A program made the translations under genes and the position numbers. The notes below the pieces were generated by a model. It was not told the origin of the DNA. It saw only the letters and a list, made by a program, of their open reading frames with translations, and ran no database searches. DNA of 64,000 nt, taken from Bauldia sp. GTDB taxonomy: Bacteria; Pseudomonadota; Alphaproteobacteria; Rhizobiales; Kaistiaceae. The stretch lies in contig JAHCJZ010000012.1 in NCBI GenBank assembly GCA_026126025.1, positions 1-64,000 on the forward strand, given 5' to 3'. Within the stretch, counting starts at the first letter, position 1, and every line of letters starts with the position of its first letter. Below, in pieces: positions 18,311 to 26,499 of this stretch.

Positions 18311-18502
18311 ATGACGCTACCCTTCTACGAAGAGCCGGTACTCAACTCACCGTACCACGCACCGACGCGCCACCATGCGCTCGAAGCGAACGGAAGGCCG
18401 TTGGATCTTCCTCCGATCGACGGTCGCCGGCGGTGCGGCTACGTCGCGCCGGTCCCGAAACCGCGCAAGCGGCGCCAGCAGACGCCATCCCCGATCGGGT
18501 GA
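18311..18502 (+). pseudogene. Truncated N-terminus of a type III-like restriction helicase (BPTD_3080-type)
   Basis: The 63-codon frame MTLPFYEEPVLNSPYHAPTR, followed by GRPLDLPPIDGRRRCGYVAP and VPKPRKRR, matches the extreme N-terminus of large DEAD/DEAH restriction-type proteins of the BPTD_3080 group, which normally run about 900-1000 residues. It stops after TPSPIG at 18502 and nothing of the helicase domain follows. It is therefore a remnant, cut off where the HNH gene begins 10 bp later. The identification is from remembered family sequence. Confidence 0.5.
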
Positions 18503-18512
18503 GGAAGATCGA

Positions 18513-19454
18513 ATGGTCAAGGTTTGGGTGGCAAACACGGACCCTGACTGGTTCGATTTCCTCGCCGCGCAACCGAACGTCGATGAAGTCAATTTCTGGC
18601 AACCCAGCGGGAGCACGGGCTTTGGCGCAATCCGCCCCGGCGAGCTTTTTCTGTTTCGCCTGAAAGCGCCGCGAGATGCGATCGGCGGCTATGGTGTTTT
18701 CAGTCACGCGTCGAATGCCCCTATTTCACTTTCCTGGGAGGCGTTTGGCTACAAGAACGGCGCTCGCACCCTTGACGAGATGCGAGCGCGCGTCGGCCGC
18801 TACCGGGGCGTACAAAATGACTCAGCCTTTGACTATCAGATCGGATGTCGGGTTGTGGTGCAGCCCGTCTTCCTGCCTGAGCACCGTTGGCTCGCGCAAC
18901 CGCCGTCGTGGGCAAACGGCATTGTCGTTGGCAAGACATACGATACCGCAGAGCCGGAAGGCCTGCGCCTTTGGGAACAGATCCAGGGCTTAGGGGGCGC
19001 TCCCGCGATATCCGGAATGAGCGAGGTTCAAGCCGAGTACATCGCTTCGGACTCGACCCGCTACGGCGAGCCCAAGCTTATCCGGCCACGTCTCGGCCAA
19101 GGGGCTTTCCGGCTCACTGTCACGGATACCTATGGCCGCGCCTGCGCCGTGACAGGAGGCAAGGTTCTTCCTGCTCTCGACGCGGCACACATACGTCCCT
19201 ACGCCGCGGGTGGCGTTCACGAGGTCAGAAACGGCTTGCTGTTGCGACGTGACATTCACAGCGTCTTCGATGCCGGCTATGTGACCATCGACGACAGCCG
19301 CTTTGTAGTTAGTGACAGAGTCAAGACTGACTTCAACAACGGAAATGAGTATCGGCGGCTCCACGGCCAATTGCTGAATCTGCCTGCCAATCCAAATAAC
19401 CGTCCTTCCGTCGATTCCTTGCGCTGGCATAATGAGAATCTATTCCGGGCGTAG
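18513..19454 (+). CDS. HNH endonuclease (HNH_2 type)
   Basis: The 313-residue protein has a C-terminal HNH nuclease: YGRACAVTGGKVLPALDAAH, then IRPYAAGGVHEVRNGLLLRR and DIHSVFDAGYVTID, giving the AAHI, NGLLL and H/FD metal-site pattern of PF13391. The N-terminal ~200 residues (VWVANTDPDWFDFL, then a beta-rich region) resemble the partner domain often fused to such nucleases in restriction-type proteins. ATG 18513 follows GAGGAAGATCGA. Together with the restriction fragment before it and its tRNA-proximal position, it is probably a modification-dependent or stand-alone defence nuclease. No methylase is nearby. Confidence 0.8.
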   Translation: MVKVWVANTDPDWFDFLAAQPNVDEVNFWQPSGSTGFGAIRPGELFLFRLKAPRDAIGGYGVFSHASNAPISLSWEAFGYKNGARTLDEMRARVGRYRGVQNDSAFDYQIGCRVVVQPVFLPEHRWLAQPPSWANGIVVGKTYDTAEPEGLRLWEQIQGLGGAPAISGMSEVQAEYIASDSTRYGEPKLIRPRLGQGAFRLTVTDTYGRACAVTGGKVLPALDAAHIRPYAAGGVHEVRNGLLLRRDIHSVFDAGYVTIDDSRFVVSDRVKTDFNNGNEYRRLHGQLLNLPANPNNRPSVDSLRWHNENLFRA

Positions 19455-19660
19455 TGCTTATATTGGCAGCTCCGAGGATAGCGAGGATGGCATTGTGCTC
19501 CACGCGACCTCCACCTCCGGTGCGACGGCGACGCATCGGAACGATGGATGCTGATCCGCTCCCAGCTTTTCGACGACGCGCGCGCCTTGCAGCACTCGCG
19601 CCTCGGCTCCTCCTACCAGGCGGCCTCAACTGCATCGAAATGTCGGAGGTATAGCTAATC

Positions 19661-20224
19661 ATGCTCGGGGAGCGCTTCGACAACGCCCTGGTCTATGCCA
19701 GCCGGCTCCACCGCGGCCAGCTGCGTAAAGGGACGGACATCCCCTACATCTCCCACCTGCTGGCGGTGGCATCGCTGGTGATCGAGTATGGCGGCGACGA
19801 GGATCAGGCGATCGCCGCCCTTCTTCACGATGCCGCCGAAGACCAGGGCGGTGAGCCGACGCTGCGCGAAATCCGCGAGACGTTCGGCAACGACGTAGCC
19901 GACATCGTCGCGGCCTGCACCGACGCCTGGGTCGAACCCAAGCCGCCGTGGCACGCGAGGAAGGCAGCCTACCTCGCCGCACTGCCCCACAAGCAACCGC
20001 GCGCCCTCCTCGTCAGCCTCGCCGACAAGGTCCACAACGCCCGGGCCATCGTCGCCGACCGGCGGGCGATCGGCGATGCGATCTTCGACCGCTTCACCGG
20101 CAGGCGCGACGGCACGCTCTGGTACTACCGTTCCCTGAGCGACATCTTCACCGCCATGCTCCCCGGACCGGCGGCGCAGGAGCTCGACCGGCTGGTGGGC
20201 CTGATGGCGGAACCCGCCCCTTGA
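19661..20224 (+). CDS. HD-domain phosphohydrolase, RelA/SpoT-like (MESH1/HD_4 type)
   Basis: The 187-residue single-domain protein is related to the ppGpp hydrolase half of SpoT: YASRLHRGQLRKGTDIPYIS holds the first metal His, AIAALLHDAAED the HD pair, and PRALLVSLADKVHNARAIV the later Asp/Asn. It has no synthetase or TGS domain, so it is a small alarmone or nucleotide pyrophosphohydrolase, or a housekeeping (p)ppGpp hydrolase; the substrate is unproven. GGAGG about 11 bp before ATG 19661 supports the start. It is followed directly by the DUF2293 gene. Confidence 0.82.
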   Translation: MLGERFDNALVYASRLHRGQLRKGTDIPYISHLLAVASLVIEYGGDEDQAIAALLHDAAEDQGGEPTLREIRETFGNDVADIVAACTDAWVEPKPPWHARKAAYLAALPHKQPRALLVSLADKVHNARAIVADRRAIGDAIFDRFTGRRDGTLWYYRSLSDIFTAMLPGPAAQELDRLVGLMAEPAP

Positions 20225-20238
20225 GCGCCGGCGAGGAC

Positions 20239-20607
20239 ATGCCGGTTGCGGCAGAAGATCCCCCGCCGCGTCCGCGACCGCCTCTGCGCGGCGGCGATCT
20301 CGTGGGCGGGAAGCGCTTCCGCGTATCCGTGGTGAAGGCGCATCTGCGGCATCATCATCCCGGCCTGTCGTCCAACATGCGCAAGGCCGTGGCCGAGCGG
20401 GGCTGTCGTCGGCGGTGGACCGCCGACACCCGTCTGGGACGGGCCGTCGGCATCATCATCGCGGCATACGCCCGCCATGAGCACACCGACTACGACACCC
20501 TGCTCCGCACGCACAAACTAGAGCGGGAGGAGGCACGCATCATCATCGACGGGGAGCTCCGCGACCTTCTGAAGAGCTGGCGGACGAAACCGCTATCCGC
20601 GCAATGA
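20239..20607 (+). CDS. DUF2293 domain protein
   Basis: The 122-residue basic protein carries DUF2293 in its C-terminal half (GRAVGIIIAAYARHEHTDYD followed by TLLRTHKLEREEAR and RDLLKSW). Function is unknown; family members often sit near mobile or defence genes. ATG 20239 is chosen; an in-frame TTG at 20221 next to the upstream stop is an alternative. The stop codon overlaps the ATG of the Cas3-like remnant (ATGA). Confidence 0.7.
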   Translation: MPVAAEDPPPRPRPPLRGGDLVGGKRFRVSVVKAHLRHHHPGLSSNMRKAVAERGCRRRWTADTRLGRAVGIIIAAYARHEHTDYDTLLRTHKLEREEARIIIDGELRDLLKSWRTKPLSAQ

Positions 20608-20963
20608 CCACCATCCTCGCGGACACCTTAGCCGCAGCGCTCGGCCAGCTGTTCGGCGCGGAGCAGAAGGACGCAGAGCGCGCTCGACCACCATTCGGTC
20701 TATCGGTCGGACAGCCACGACTGGGGAGCGTCGGTTGGGAGCACCCGCGGGAGGTTCCAGGCGCACCTCCGCAATCCCGCAGTGAAAGCATCGCACGCCG
20801 CCCCCACGGCGCCGCATACGCCATGCGCCACCATGGCCTGACCGGACGCCTGATCGCGCATGGCATAGAGGGCCACCATGCAGGGCTGGCCGACAGCCTG
20901 TTCGGCCCCGGCCGCTCGGCGTCGATGGTCTCGACCCTTTCGGCGGCGCGGCGCGGGGCGTGA
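20604..20963 (+). pseudogene. Cas3 HD-nuclease remnant (frameshifted fragment)
   Basis: The frame starting at 20604 ends in AYAMRHHGLTGRLIAHGIEG then HHAGLADSLFG, which closely follows the Cas3 HD pattern A..YA..RFG.LGRLLAY.IAGHHAGLPDG. Upstream, LAAALGQLFGAEQ resembles the Cas3 N-terminal helix. The piece between (the HDLGK..FQ..LR part) is visible in the +1 frame at about 20698-20800 as SHDWGA and GRFQAHLRNPAVKASH. So the fragment has at least two frameshifts, and the whole helicase is missing. No other cas gene and no repeat array are seen. It is a dead relic; the assignment is by eye. Confidence 0.5.
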
Positions 20964-20994
20964 CCGCCATCCTCTCCGACAAGGCCGCTCCATT

Positions 20995-21010
20995 CTACCA
21001 GCTCAGGTAG
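20995..21010. promoter_or_regulatory. Class I box (CTACC-N6-GGTAG) of PQQ gene A1
   Basis: CTACCAGCTCAGGTAG, a 5+5 bp dyad with a 6-bp spacer, lies 149 bp upstream of the PQQ gene at 21159. The same box precedes four other PQQ genes and one luxR gene in this window, so it is a likely regulator site. Confidence 0.65.
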
Positions 21011-21158
21011 ATCGGCTGAGCGGCGGTTTTGCTTTGGTGCGACCGGGGTTGGGCCGGCCGGGCCTTTGGGGTGCCGGCTGTCCGCCGGCCCGGGGGCTCG
21101 GGCGGAATCCGGCCTCGCGCAACAACCATGCAAGACCGCGTCCTGGGGAGGGACATCA

Positions 21159-22871
21159 ATGACAATTGCCCGAAACCTCGCAACCGCCGGACTGGTGGGG
21201 GGGCTGCTCTCGTCGGTGGCGATACCGGCATCCGCCGAAAGCGCCGTCACCTTCGACCGCCTCGCAAACCCCGAGCCGGAGAACGTCCTCACCGCCTACG
21301 TCAATTATCAGGGCTGGCGGTACTCGACGCTCGACCAGATCAACAAGGACACCATCGGCGATCTCCGCCTCGTCTTTGCCGCGCCGCTCGCCATGCAGGG
21401 CGGTCTCGGCGGCAATCTGCAATCGGCAGCGCTGGTCGATGACGGCTTCATCTACACGGTCGACATGACCGGCTCGCTCGTGAAGCTGGACGCCGGAAGC
21501 GGGGTGACCGCCACGCAATTGTGGCGCGTCGAGACCACGCCGCCGGAATCGCAGGGCCGCATCCAGGGCCCCGCTCTGTGGGGCGACAACGTCTATTCCG
21601 CGACGCGGATCGGCACCGTGATCGCCGTGGCGCGCGAGAGCGGCGAGGTGCTGTGGGAGGAGACCTACGTCCAGCCCGGCGAATTCTTCGACGCCAGCCC
21701 GATCGCGATCGAGAATTCGATCATCGTCGGCCAGGCCGCCGGCGACGCCGGCACGCGCGGCTACGTCTTCGCGGTGGACCCGAATGACGGCACCGAGCAG
21801 TGGCGGACCTACATGGTCCCCGGTCCGGGCGAGCCGGGACATGAGACCTGGCCGGCGGACAATGATTCCTGGATGACCGGCTGCGGCGGCATCTGGGTGG
21901 CGCCGACCTACGATCCCGAAACCAATCTCATCTTCGCCGGCACCAGCAATCCCTGCCCCGCATGGGACGGCGAGTTCCGCGCCGGCGACAATCTCTACAC
22001 CGCGAGCACCGTCGTCCTGAACGGCGACACCGGCGAGATCGAATGGTTCCACCAGTACACGCCGAACGACGCCCACGAAAAGGATGAGGTCTCCACCCAC
22101 ATCCTGTTCGACGTCGAGTTCGGCGGCGAGCCGCGGGAGGCGTTCGGCCACTTCTCGCGGACGGGCTATTATTTCACCTTCGACCGCAACAGCGGCGAGT
22201 TCCTGAGCGCCGTTCCGGCGCAGGGCCTGATCACCTGGACCGCCGGCATCGACCCCAAGACCGGCAAGCCGGTCGAGTACAATCCCGATGTCGACTTCCA
22301 GCGCTACCTCGCCAATCCCGAGCGGGAGGAAGCGGACGCCCGCGAATTCTGCGGCGGCACCGCCTTCATCACCGGCATCTGGCAGCCAGCCTATGATCCG
22401 GTCCGGCAGCTGGTCTACAACGCCGGCGCCGACACGACCTGCGTTGCCGTGGTGGTCGATTTTGACCTGAACCTGACGGTCGAAGAGCGCTTCGGCGTCT
22501 TCAATCTCGGCGGCCGCAACCTCCCGGGCGGGCGGCAAACCGACTGGCGCATCAACGCAACCGATGCCACCACCGGCGAGATCGTGATGGCGACCGACCT
22601 GCCGGTCGAATCGCAGACCAGCGTGCTCGCGACGGCAGGCGGGCTGGTGTTCCTCGGCGACAGCCTGGGCAATTTCCACGCCTATGATTCCGACACGCTG
22701 GACCTCGTCTGGTCGATCAGCCTCGGCGGCCTGCTGCGGTCACCGCCCTTCACCTACGCGGTGGACGGAAAGCAATATCTCGCCATCCAGACGGGCGGCG
22801 CGCCGTTCGGCGGCCTTGGCGGGGCAGCCGCCGGGCCGAACTCCTCGAACCTCTTCGTGTTCGCACTCTGA
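21159..22871 (+). CDS. Secreted PQQ-dependent dehydrogenase-like protein, subfamily A (A1)
   Basis: The 570-residue protein has a signal peptide (cleavage near ASAESA, residue 26) and a quinoprotein eight-bladed propeller of the methanol/alcohol dehydrogenase type (PF13360/PF01011). After the signal comes the cluster signature VTFDRLANPEPEN. By alignment to methanol dehydrogenases, Asp196 (GDAGTRG) replaces the metal-ligand Glu, and Asn264 (GTSNP) and Arg334 (HFSRTG) are kept. The catalytic Asp is Glu307 in HEKDE, while Asp309 keeps the extra-Asp position of lanthanide enzymes. The vicinal Cys pair is absent. It should oxidise an alcohol or aldehyde in the periplasm; substrate and electron acceptor are unknown. 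Ribosome site GGGGAGGGA precedes ATG 21159. Confidence 0.85.
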   Translation: MTIARNLATAGLVGGLLSSVAIPASAESAVTFDRLANPEPENVLTAYVNYQGWRYSTLDQINKDTIGDLRLVFAAPLAMQGGLGGNLQSAALVDDGFIYTVDMTGSLVKLDAGSGVTATQLWRVETTPPESQGRIQGPALWGDNVYSATRIGTVIAVARESGEVLWEETYVQPGEFFDASPIAIENSIIVGQAAGDAGTRGYVFAVDPNDGTEQWRTYMVPGPGEPGHETWPADNDSWMTGCGGIWVAPTYDPETNLIFAGTSNPCPAWDGEFRAGDNLYTASTVVLNGDTGEIEWFHQYTPNDAHEKDEVSTHILFDVEFGGEPREAFGHFSRTGYYFTFDRNSGEFLSAVPAQGLITWTAGIDPKTGKPVEYNPDVDFQRYLANPEREEADAREFCGGTAFITGIWQPAYDPVRQLVYNAGADTTCVAVVVDFDLNLTVEERFGVFNLGGRNLPGGRQTDWRINATDATTGEIVMATDLPVESQTSVLATAGGLVFLGDSLGNFHAYDSDTLDLVWSISLGGLLRSPPFTYAVDGKQYLAIQTGGAPFGGLGGAAAGPNSSNLFVFAL

Positions 22872-22878
22872 CGCTCCC

Positions 22879-22905
22879 GGGAGAGGGGCCGCGCGCCCCT
22901 CTCCC
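22879..22905 (+). terminator. Hairpin after PQQ gene A1
   Basis: GGGAGAGGGGC and GCCCCTCTCCC form an 11-bp stem 8 bp after the stop codon, with no T-run. It is a probable terminator or mRNA end. Confidence 0.6.
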
Positions 22906-22999
22906 ACCGAAGCCGGCCCGCGCGTTCGAGATGACCGCCACGGATGCCGTCGCGTCCTCCTGTCGATCGCGTTGTGGCGGTGCCAATTCCGCCGCAGCA

Positions 23000-23144
23000 G
23001 GCGACAACTTGCGTCACTACCTTGTTGGGCAGTGACATCCGGGAGCGCCGGACGACACCTGTCTGCGGTGCTCGCGGTTTAGGTCCGGGGCATCCGTGTT
23101 TCTCCACGAACGAACTCAGGGAGGCCTCGGCCTCCCTGTTTTTT
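23000..23144 (+). ncRNA. Candidate small RNA ending in a strong intrinsic terminator
   Basis: This gap between two convergent PQQ genes has no credible reading frame, yet it ends in a textbook + strand terminator (23117-23144). Gene A1 already has its own hairpin more than 200 bp earlier. That suggests a separate short transcript. The 5' end given is approximate and no promoter is clear; read-through from A1 is the alternative. Confidence 0.3.
23117..23144 (+). terminator. Rho-independent terminator
   Basis: CAGGGAGGC and GCCTCCCTG pair around CTCG, followed by six T residues. It is the clearest intrinsic terminator in the window. Confidence 0.85.
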
Positions 23145-23254
23145 CGTCCGGGTCGTATCTTGCAAGCGTCGAGATCTGGCCCCGCGTGAAACGGGGAGCG
23201 CCCTGCCGGCGGGAGGCAGCCGCCACGATCTGCCTCCCGATTGTCGCCCGACAG

Positions 23255-24991
23255 CTAGAGCGCGAACACCCAGAGCATCGCGGTCTCGTTGTTGCCGCTG
23301 CCGGTCACCGCAATGTACTGTTTTCCGTCGACGGCATAGCTCATCGCGGGACCGCGGATGGGCGTCCCGAGATTCATCTCCCACAGCTGCTGCAGCGTGT
23401 CGGCATCATAGGCGCGGAAGCCGCCGTCATTGTAGCCGACGAAAATGAGCCCTGTGGCGGTGCCGAATGTGCCGCCGATGGGTGACGCCCCAAGCACCGG
23501 CACGGCGGCCACGGTCTCTCCGGTCGAGACGTCGACCGCGGTCAGATGCGGACCGACCAGCGTCCGCAGCATGTCGTCCGGCACCGGGGCGCCCGGGACG
23601 CTGCGGAGCCTGTACCCTTGCGTCCGGCCATCGACGACATTGCCGAAGACGTACGGTATCTCGTCGTAATCGGGCGCTGCCGTCGCTCTCGTCGAGCAGC
23701 TGTCCATGACGACGCTGTAGACCCGGTTGAGATCGGGGTTGTACGCATTGCCGCCCCAATGAACGCCGGCGGTGCAGATTGGCCGTGACGAGCCGTCGCG
23801 CGTGGCGTTGATCCCATCATAGCTCTGGATGTCGGCGTCCGGATCGTACTCGACCGGAAGGCCGGTCTTCGGATCGAAACCGGCCGTCCAGTCCACGCTG
23901 GGCGCGTTGGGGGCGGCGAGGATATGTTCGCCGGTGAGGCGGTCGAGAACGTAGAAATACCCGTTGCGTGTCGAGTGGTGGGCGAGGACCTGCCGGCTTT
24001 CGCCTGCCACCTCCGTGTCGATGATCAGGTTCGGTGAGACCTCGTCCCACTCGAAGCCCTCATTGGCGACGAACTGGTGATACCACGCGAGCGCGCCCGT
24101 ATCGGCGTCGAGCGCCACTGTCGATGTGGTGTAGAGGTTGTCGCCCGGTCGATAGGCGGGGTCGAACGCGGGGGCCGCGTTGCCGACGCCGACGAAAACG
24201 AGGTTGGTATCCGGGTCATAGCTCGGCTGGGTCCATACGCCGCCGCCGCCGGTCTCCCACGCGTCGTTCAGCCATGTTTCGTGCCCGGCCTCGCCAGGGC
24301 CGGGAATGGTGTAGAAGCGCCACCGTTCGTCGCCGGTGACCGCGTCCAGCGCCGCCACCCAGCCGCGCGTGCCCCAGTCGCCGCGCGAGTTGCCGATGAG
24401 CACCACGTCCTTGACCGCAAAGGGTTGCCCCGTCATGCCCTCCGCAGCGGGTATTCCAAGCTGCTGCTCCCAGACGGCTTCGCCACTCTGGCGGTCGATG
24501 GCAACGACGAGACCGTCGGTATTGTTGACGAAGACGGCATCGCCGGAGAGCGCCAACCCGCGATTGGCGACGGTAAGCACCGGGCCGGGCGCAATGAACG
24601 ACAGCCCGGTGTCGAACGACCAAAGCGGAAGCGCGTTGATGCCGCTTTGAACGTTGAACTTGAACACCACGGATTGAGAATTGGCGATGTAGAGAAAGCC
24701 ATCGTCAACGACCGGGATTCCTTCGGAGCCGCGCCCACCGGCAACCGCAGGTCCCAACGCCGCCGCGAATGCGAGGCGAAGGCTCCCCACATTCTCCGGC
24801 GTGATCTCCTCCAACAGTGAGTAGCGCCAGTGATTGTAGGTGCCGTGAACCTGCAACCAGTTTTCCGGTTCCGGATTGAGCAATCGGTCGAACGTCACCG
24901 GCGACTCCGCATGCGCCGGCAGTGCGACCGACGCAAGCATCGACCCGAGTAACGTCAGACGCGCGACGGCGCCCCATTGTGCCTTGGCCAA
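23255..24991 (-). CDS. Secreted PQQ-dependent dehydrogenase-like protein, subfamily B (B1)
   Basis: The 578-residue secreted propeller enzyme opens with signal peptide residues 1-28 (ends LPAHAES) and the cluster signature PVTFDRLLNPEPENW. Conserved points are NRGLAL (143-148), Asp205 in GDWGTRG, PGPGEAGHETW, Asn271 and an Arg in HHSTRNG. The active-site segment is NEGFEWDE: Glu314 at the catalytic position and Asp316 at the lanthanide-signature position. I place the start at TTG 24991, because AGGGGAGGTGGAG lies just upstream and the signal peptide begins there; the frame is open to 25240. It faces the luxR gene at 25258 across a shared 266-bp region carrying two palindromes. Confidence 0.83.
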   Translation of the reverse strand: MAKAQWGAVARLTLLGSMLASVALPAHAESPVTFDRLLNPEPENWLQVHGTYNHWRYSLLEEITPENVGSLRLAFAAALGPAVAGGRGSEGIPVVDDGFLYIANSQSVVFKFNVQSGINALPLWSFDTGLSFIAPGPVLTVANRGLALSGDAVFVNNTDGLVVAIDRQSGEAVWEQQLGIPAAEGMTGQPFAVKDVVLIGNSRGDWGTRGWVAALDAVTGDERWRFYTIPGPGEAGHETWLNDAWETGGGGVWTQPSYDPDTNLVFVGVGNAAPAFDPAYRPGDNLYTTSTVALDADTGALAWYHQFVANEGFEWDEVSPNLIIDTEVAGESRQVLAHHSTRNGYFYVLDRLTGEHILAAPNAPSVDWTAGFDPKTGLPVEYDPDADIQSYDGINATRDGSSRPICTAGVHWGGNAYNPDLNRVYSVVMDSCSTRATAAPDYDEIPYVFGNVVDGRTQGYRLRSVPGAPVPDDMLRTLVGPHLTAVDVSTGETVAAVPVLGASPIGGTFGTATGLIFVGYNDGGFRAYDADTLQQLWEMNLGTPIRGPAMSYAVDGKQYIAVTGSGNNETAMLWVFAL

Positions 24992-25083
24992 AACTCCACC
25001 TCCCCTATTATGTTCGTTGCTACCCGCAGCGCGAATTGATCCGCGCAGGACGGAAAGCCTACGTCGTTTGGGAAGGTCGCTCG

Positions 25084-25099
25084 CTACCAGTTCAGGTAA
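25084..25099. promoter_or_regulatory. Class I box of PQQ gene B1
   Basis: CTACCAGTTCAGGTAA lies 93 bp upstream of the TTG start of the leftward PQQ gene and matches CTACC-N6-GGTAG at nine of ten arm positions. Confidence 0.6.
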
Positions 25100-25165
25100 G
25101 GAGCGCGGGTTGGTCGGCTGCAAAGCCAGTGCCCCGCGCGGCCTGCGATCGGGCGGTACTAGAAG

Positions 25166-25192
25166 CCGGTACCCTAATCTTTGGGTACCCGG
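25166..25192. promoter_or_regulatory. Palindrome upstream of luxR1
   Basis: GGTACCC and GGGTACC are perfect 7-bp arms around an 8-bp A+T-rich core, extended by outer CC/GG. It lies 66 bp before the luxR1 start and could be an autoregulatory site; it differs in spacing from the class I and II boxes. Confidence 0.45.
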
Positions 25193-25257
25193 CCCGCCGC
25201 AAATAGAACCACTCTGTCGGGGATGGACCGTCAGGTCCAATCCGACGGAGAAGCCAC

Positions 25258-26361
25258 ATGTCCGTTGTTCAGTTCGACGATGTCGCGCAGGGCGCCATGG
25301 ATGCCGCGCGTCATGGTCGCTGGGATCACTGGCTCTCGGACGTCGCCCGCCTCTTCGACGCGGAGATGGCAGGCCATGTCCCGCTCGTCGCTCAGCCGCG
25401 CCGGGACATCACCACCTCGCGCGACCTTCTCCCCTCGGCCACCACCAGCTTTCGCGACCATTATGCGGGGATCGATCCGATCCACACCGCGGTGCTCGGT
25501 GCGCGGCGGATGAAGGCCTACCGGGCGGAAGAGCTCGTGCCGGTCACGGTGCTGCGCGAGACCGAGTTCTATCGCGACTTCGCGCTGCCCAACGGAGCCC
25601 GGCAGATCCTGGTCGCGGGTATCAGCCTGGACGGCGGCGATGCGCTCTGTTTCAGCGTCGTGCGCGACTCGGTCGAGGAGTTCGACGATCGGTCGGTCGC
25701 CGAGTTCGATCGCATCAGCCGCTATTTCAGGATCGCCTTGCAGATCGAGCGCGAGCGCGCGCTCATGCAGACAACGTCGGACCTCTACTCCGAGGTCTTT
25801 TCGCATGTCAGCGTTCCCACGATACTCGTGCGGAACGACGGGCAGATCATATGCTTCAATCCGTCGGCGGAAGATTTTCTGACGACCGCGCACCTCGCAA
25901 TCCGGACCGGCGAACAGCTGAAGTTCACCAAAAGCGCCGACGCGAACACCGTCAGATCAGGGATTCGGGAAGCGCTTTCAGGTGTCTGCGGTCGTCCTGT
26001 CGGGATCTGCCTCGAGGGTCGGGCGGGCCCGTCGGCGATCGGCATCAAGGTCCGCGGGCAGGCTGGCTCGTTCGGCCAGCAGCCGCTCGTTCCGGATCAT
26101 GTGGTGGTGTTCTTCCTGGCGCCGGTCCGATCGCAGCTGGCCGATTGCGAGCTGATGCAGTTCTTCGGCTTCACGCAGAAGGAAGCGACGGTCGCCAAGC
26201 TTCTGGTGCGCGGCGCCAGCGTGGACGAGATCGGCAGGGCCCTCAACCTGTCGCGCGAGGGCGCACGCTACTACCTCAAGAAGCTCTTCCTGAAGACCGA
26301 CTCCCACAATCAGCGGGAGCTCCTTCACGCCCTGACGACGTGGATGGGCTCGGTCAGCTGA
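25258..26361 (+). CDS. LuxR-family regulator with PAS-like domain (LuxR1)
   Basis: The 367-residue regulator has a C-terminal GerE/LuxR helix-turn-helix (FTQKEATVAKLLVRGASVDE then IGRALNLSREGARYYLKKLF, residues ~304-350). A PAS-like sensor segment lies before it (VPTILVRNDGQIICFNPSAE, ~187-206). The N-terminal ~170 residues are a conserved but unnamed helical/alpha-beta region shared with the second LuxR at 39400. No receiver aspartate pattern is seen, so it probably senses a ligand rather than a phosphate. It sits between divergent PQQ gene B1 and co-directional A2, and is a candidate reader of the class I boxes. GGAGAA precedes ATG 25258. Confidence 0.82.
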   Translation: MSVVQFDDVAQGAMDAARHGRWDHWLSDVARLFDAEMAGHVPLVAQPRRDITTSRDLLPSATTSFRDHYAGIDPIHTAVLGARRMKAYRAEELVPVTVLRETEFYRDFALPNGARQILVAGISLDGGDALCFSVVRDSVEEFDDRSVAEFDRISRYFRIALQIERERALMQTTSDLYSEVFSHVSVPTILVRNDGQIICFNPSAEDFLTTAHLAIRTGEQLKFTKSADANTVRSGIREALSGVCGRPVGICLEGRAGPSAIGIKVRGQAGSFGQQPLVPDHVVVFFLAPVRSQLADCELMQFFGFTQKEATVAKLLVRGASVDEIGRALNLSREGARYYLKKLFLKTDSHNQRELLHALTTWMGSVS

Positions 26362-26380
26362 CCGCCCCCGCAAGAGGCTT

Positions 26381-26396
26381 CGACCTGCCTAGGTAG
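26381..26396. promoter_or_regulatory. Class I box of PQQ gene A2
   Basis: CGACCTGCCTAGGTAG lies 20 bp after the luxR1 stop and 104 bp before the PQQ start at 26500. It is nearly identical to the box at 28329. Confidence 0.65.
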
Positions 26397-26499
26397 AGCC
26401 CTCGCCTCCGCCTCGTGCCTTTGCTCGTTCTCGCAAATCAGCGGCCCAGCCGTCACGCGGACAGCACGGGCGTCGCAGCTGAGCGAGGGAGGAAATGCA

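Noticed and set aside
19455-19660. A short frame (WMLIRSQLFDDARALQHSRL) between the HNH and HD genes
   Set aside because: It may be another gene scrap, but I cannot assign it to a family and it lacks a start and ribosome site.
20604-21158. Possible CRISPR array near the Cas3 fragment
   Set aside because: No regularly spaced direct repeats occur here or elsewhere in 18-21 kb, and no cas1, cas2 or effector genes are present.
18152-21158. Intact genomic island with att sites at the tRNA
   Set aside because: I could not find a second copy of the tRNA 3' end (GGTTCGAGTCCTGCCGGGCC) downstream and there is no integrase, so only a decayed hotspot is claimed.
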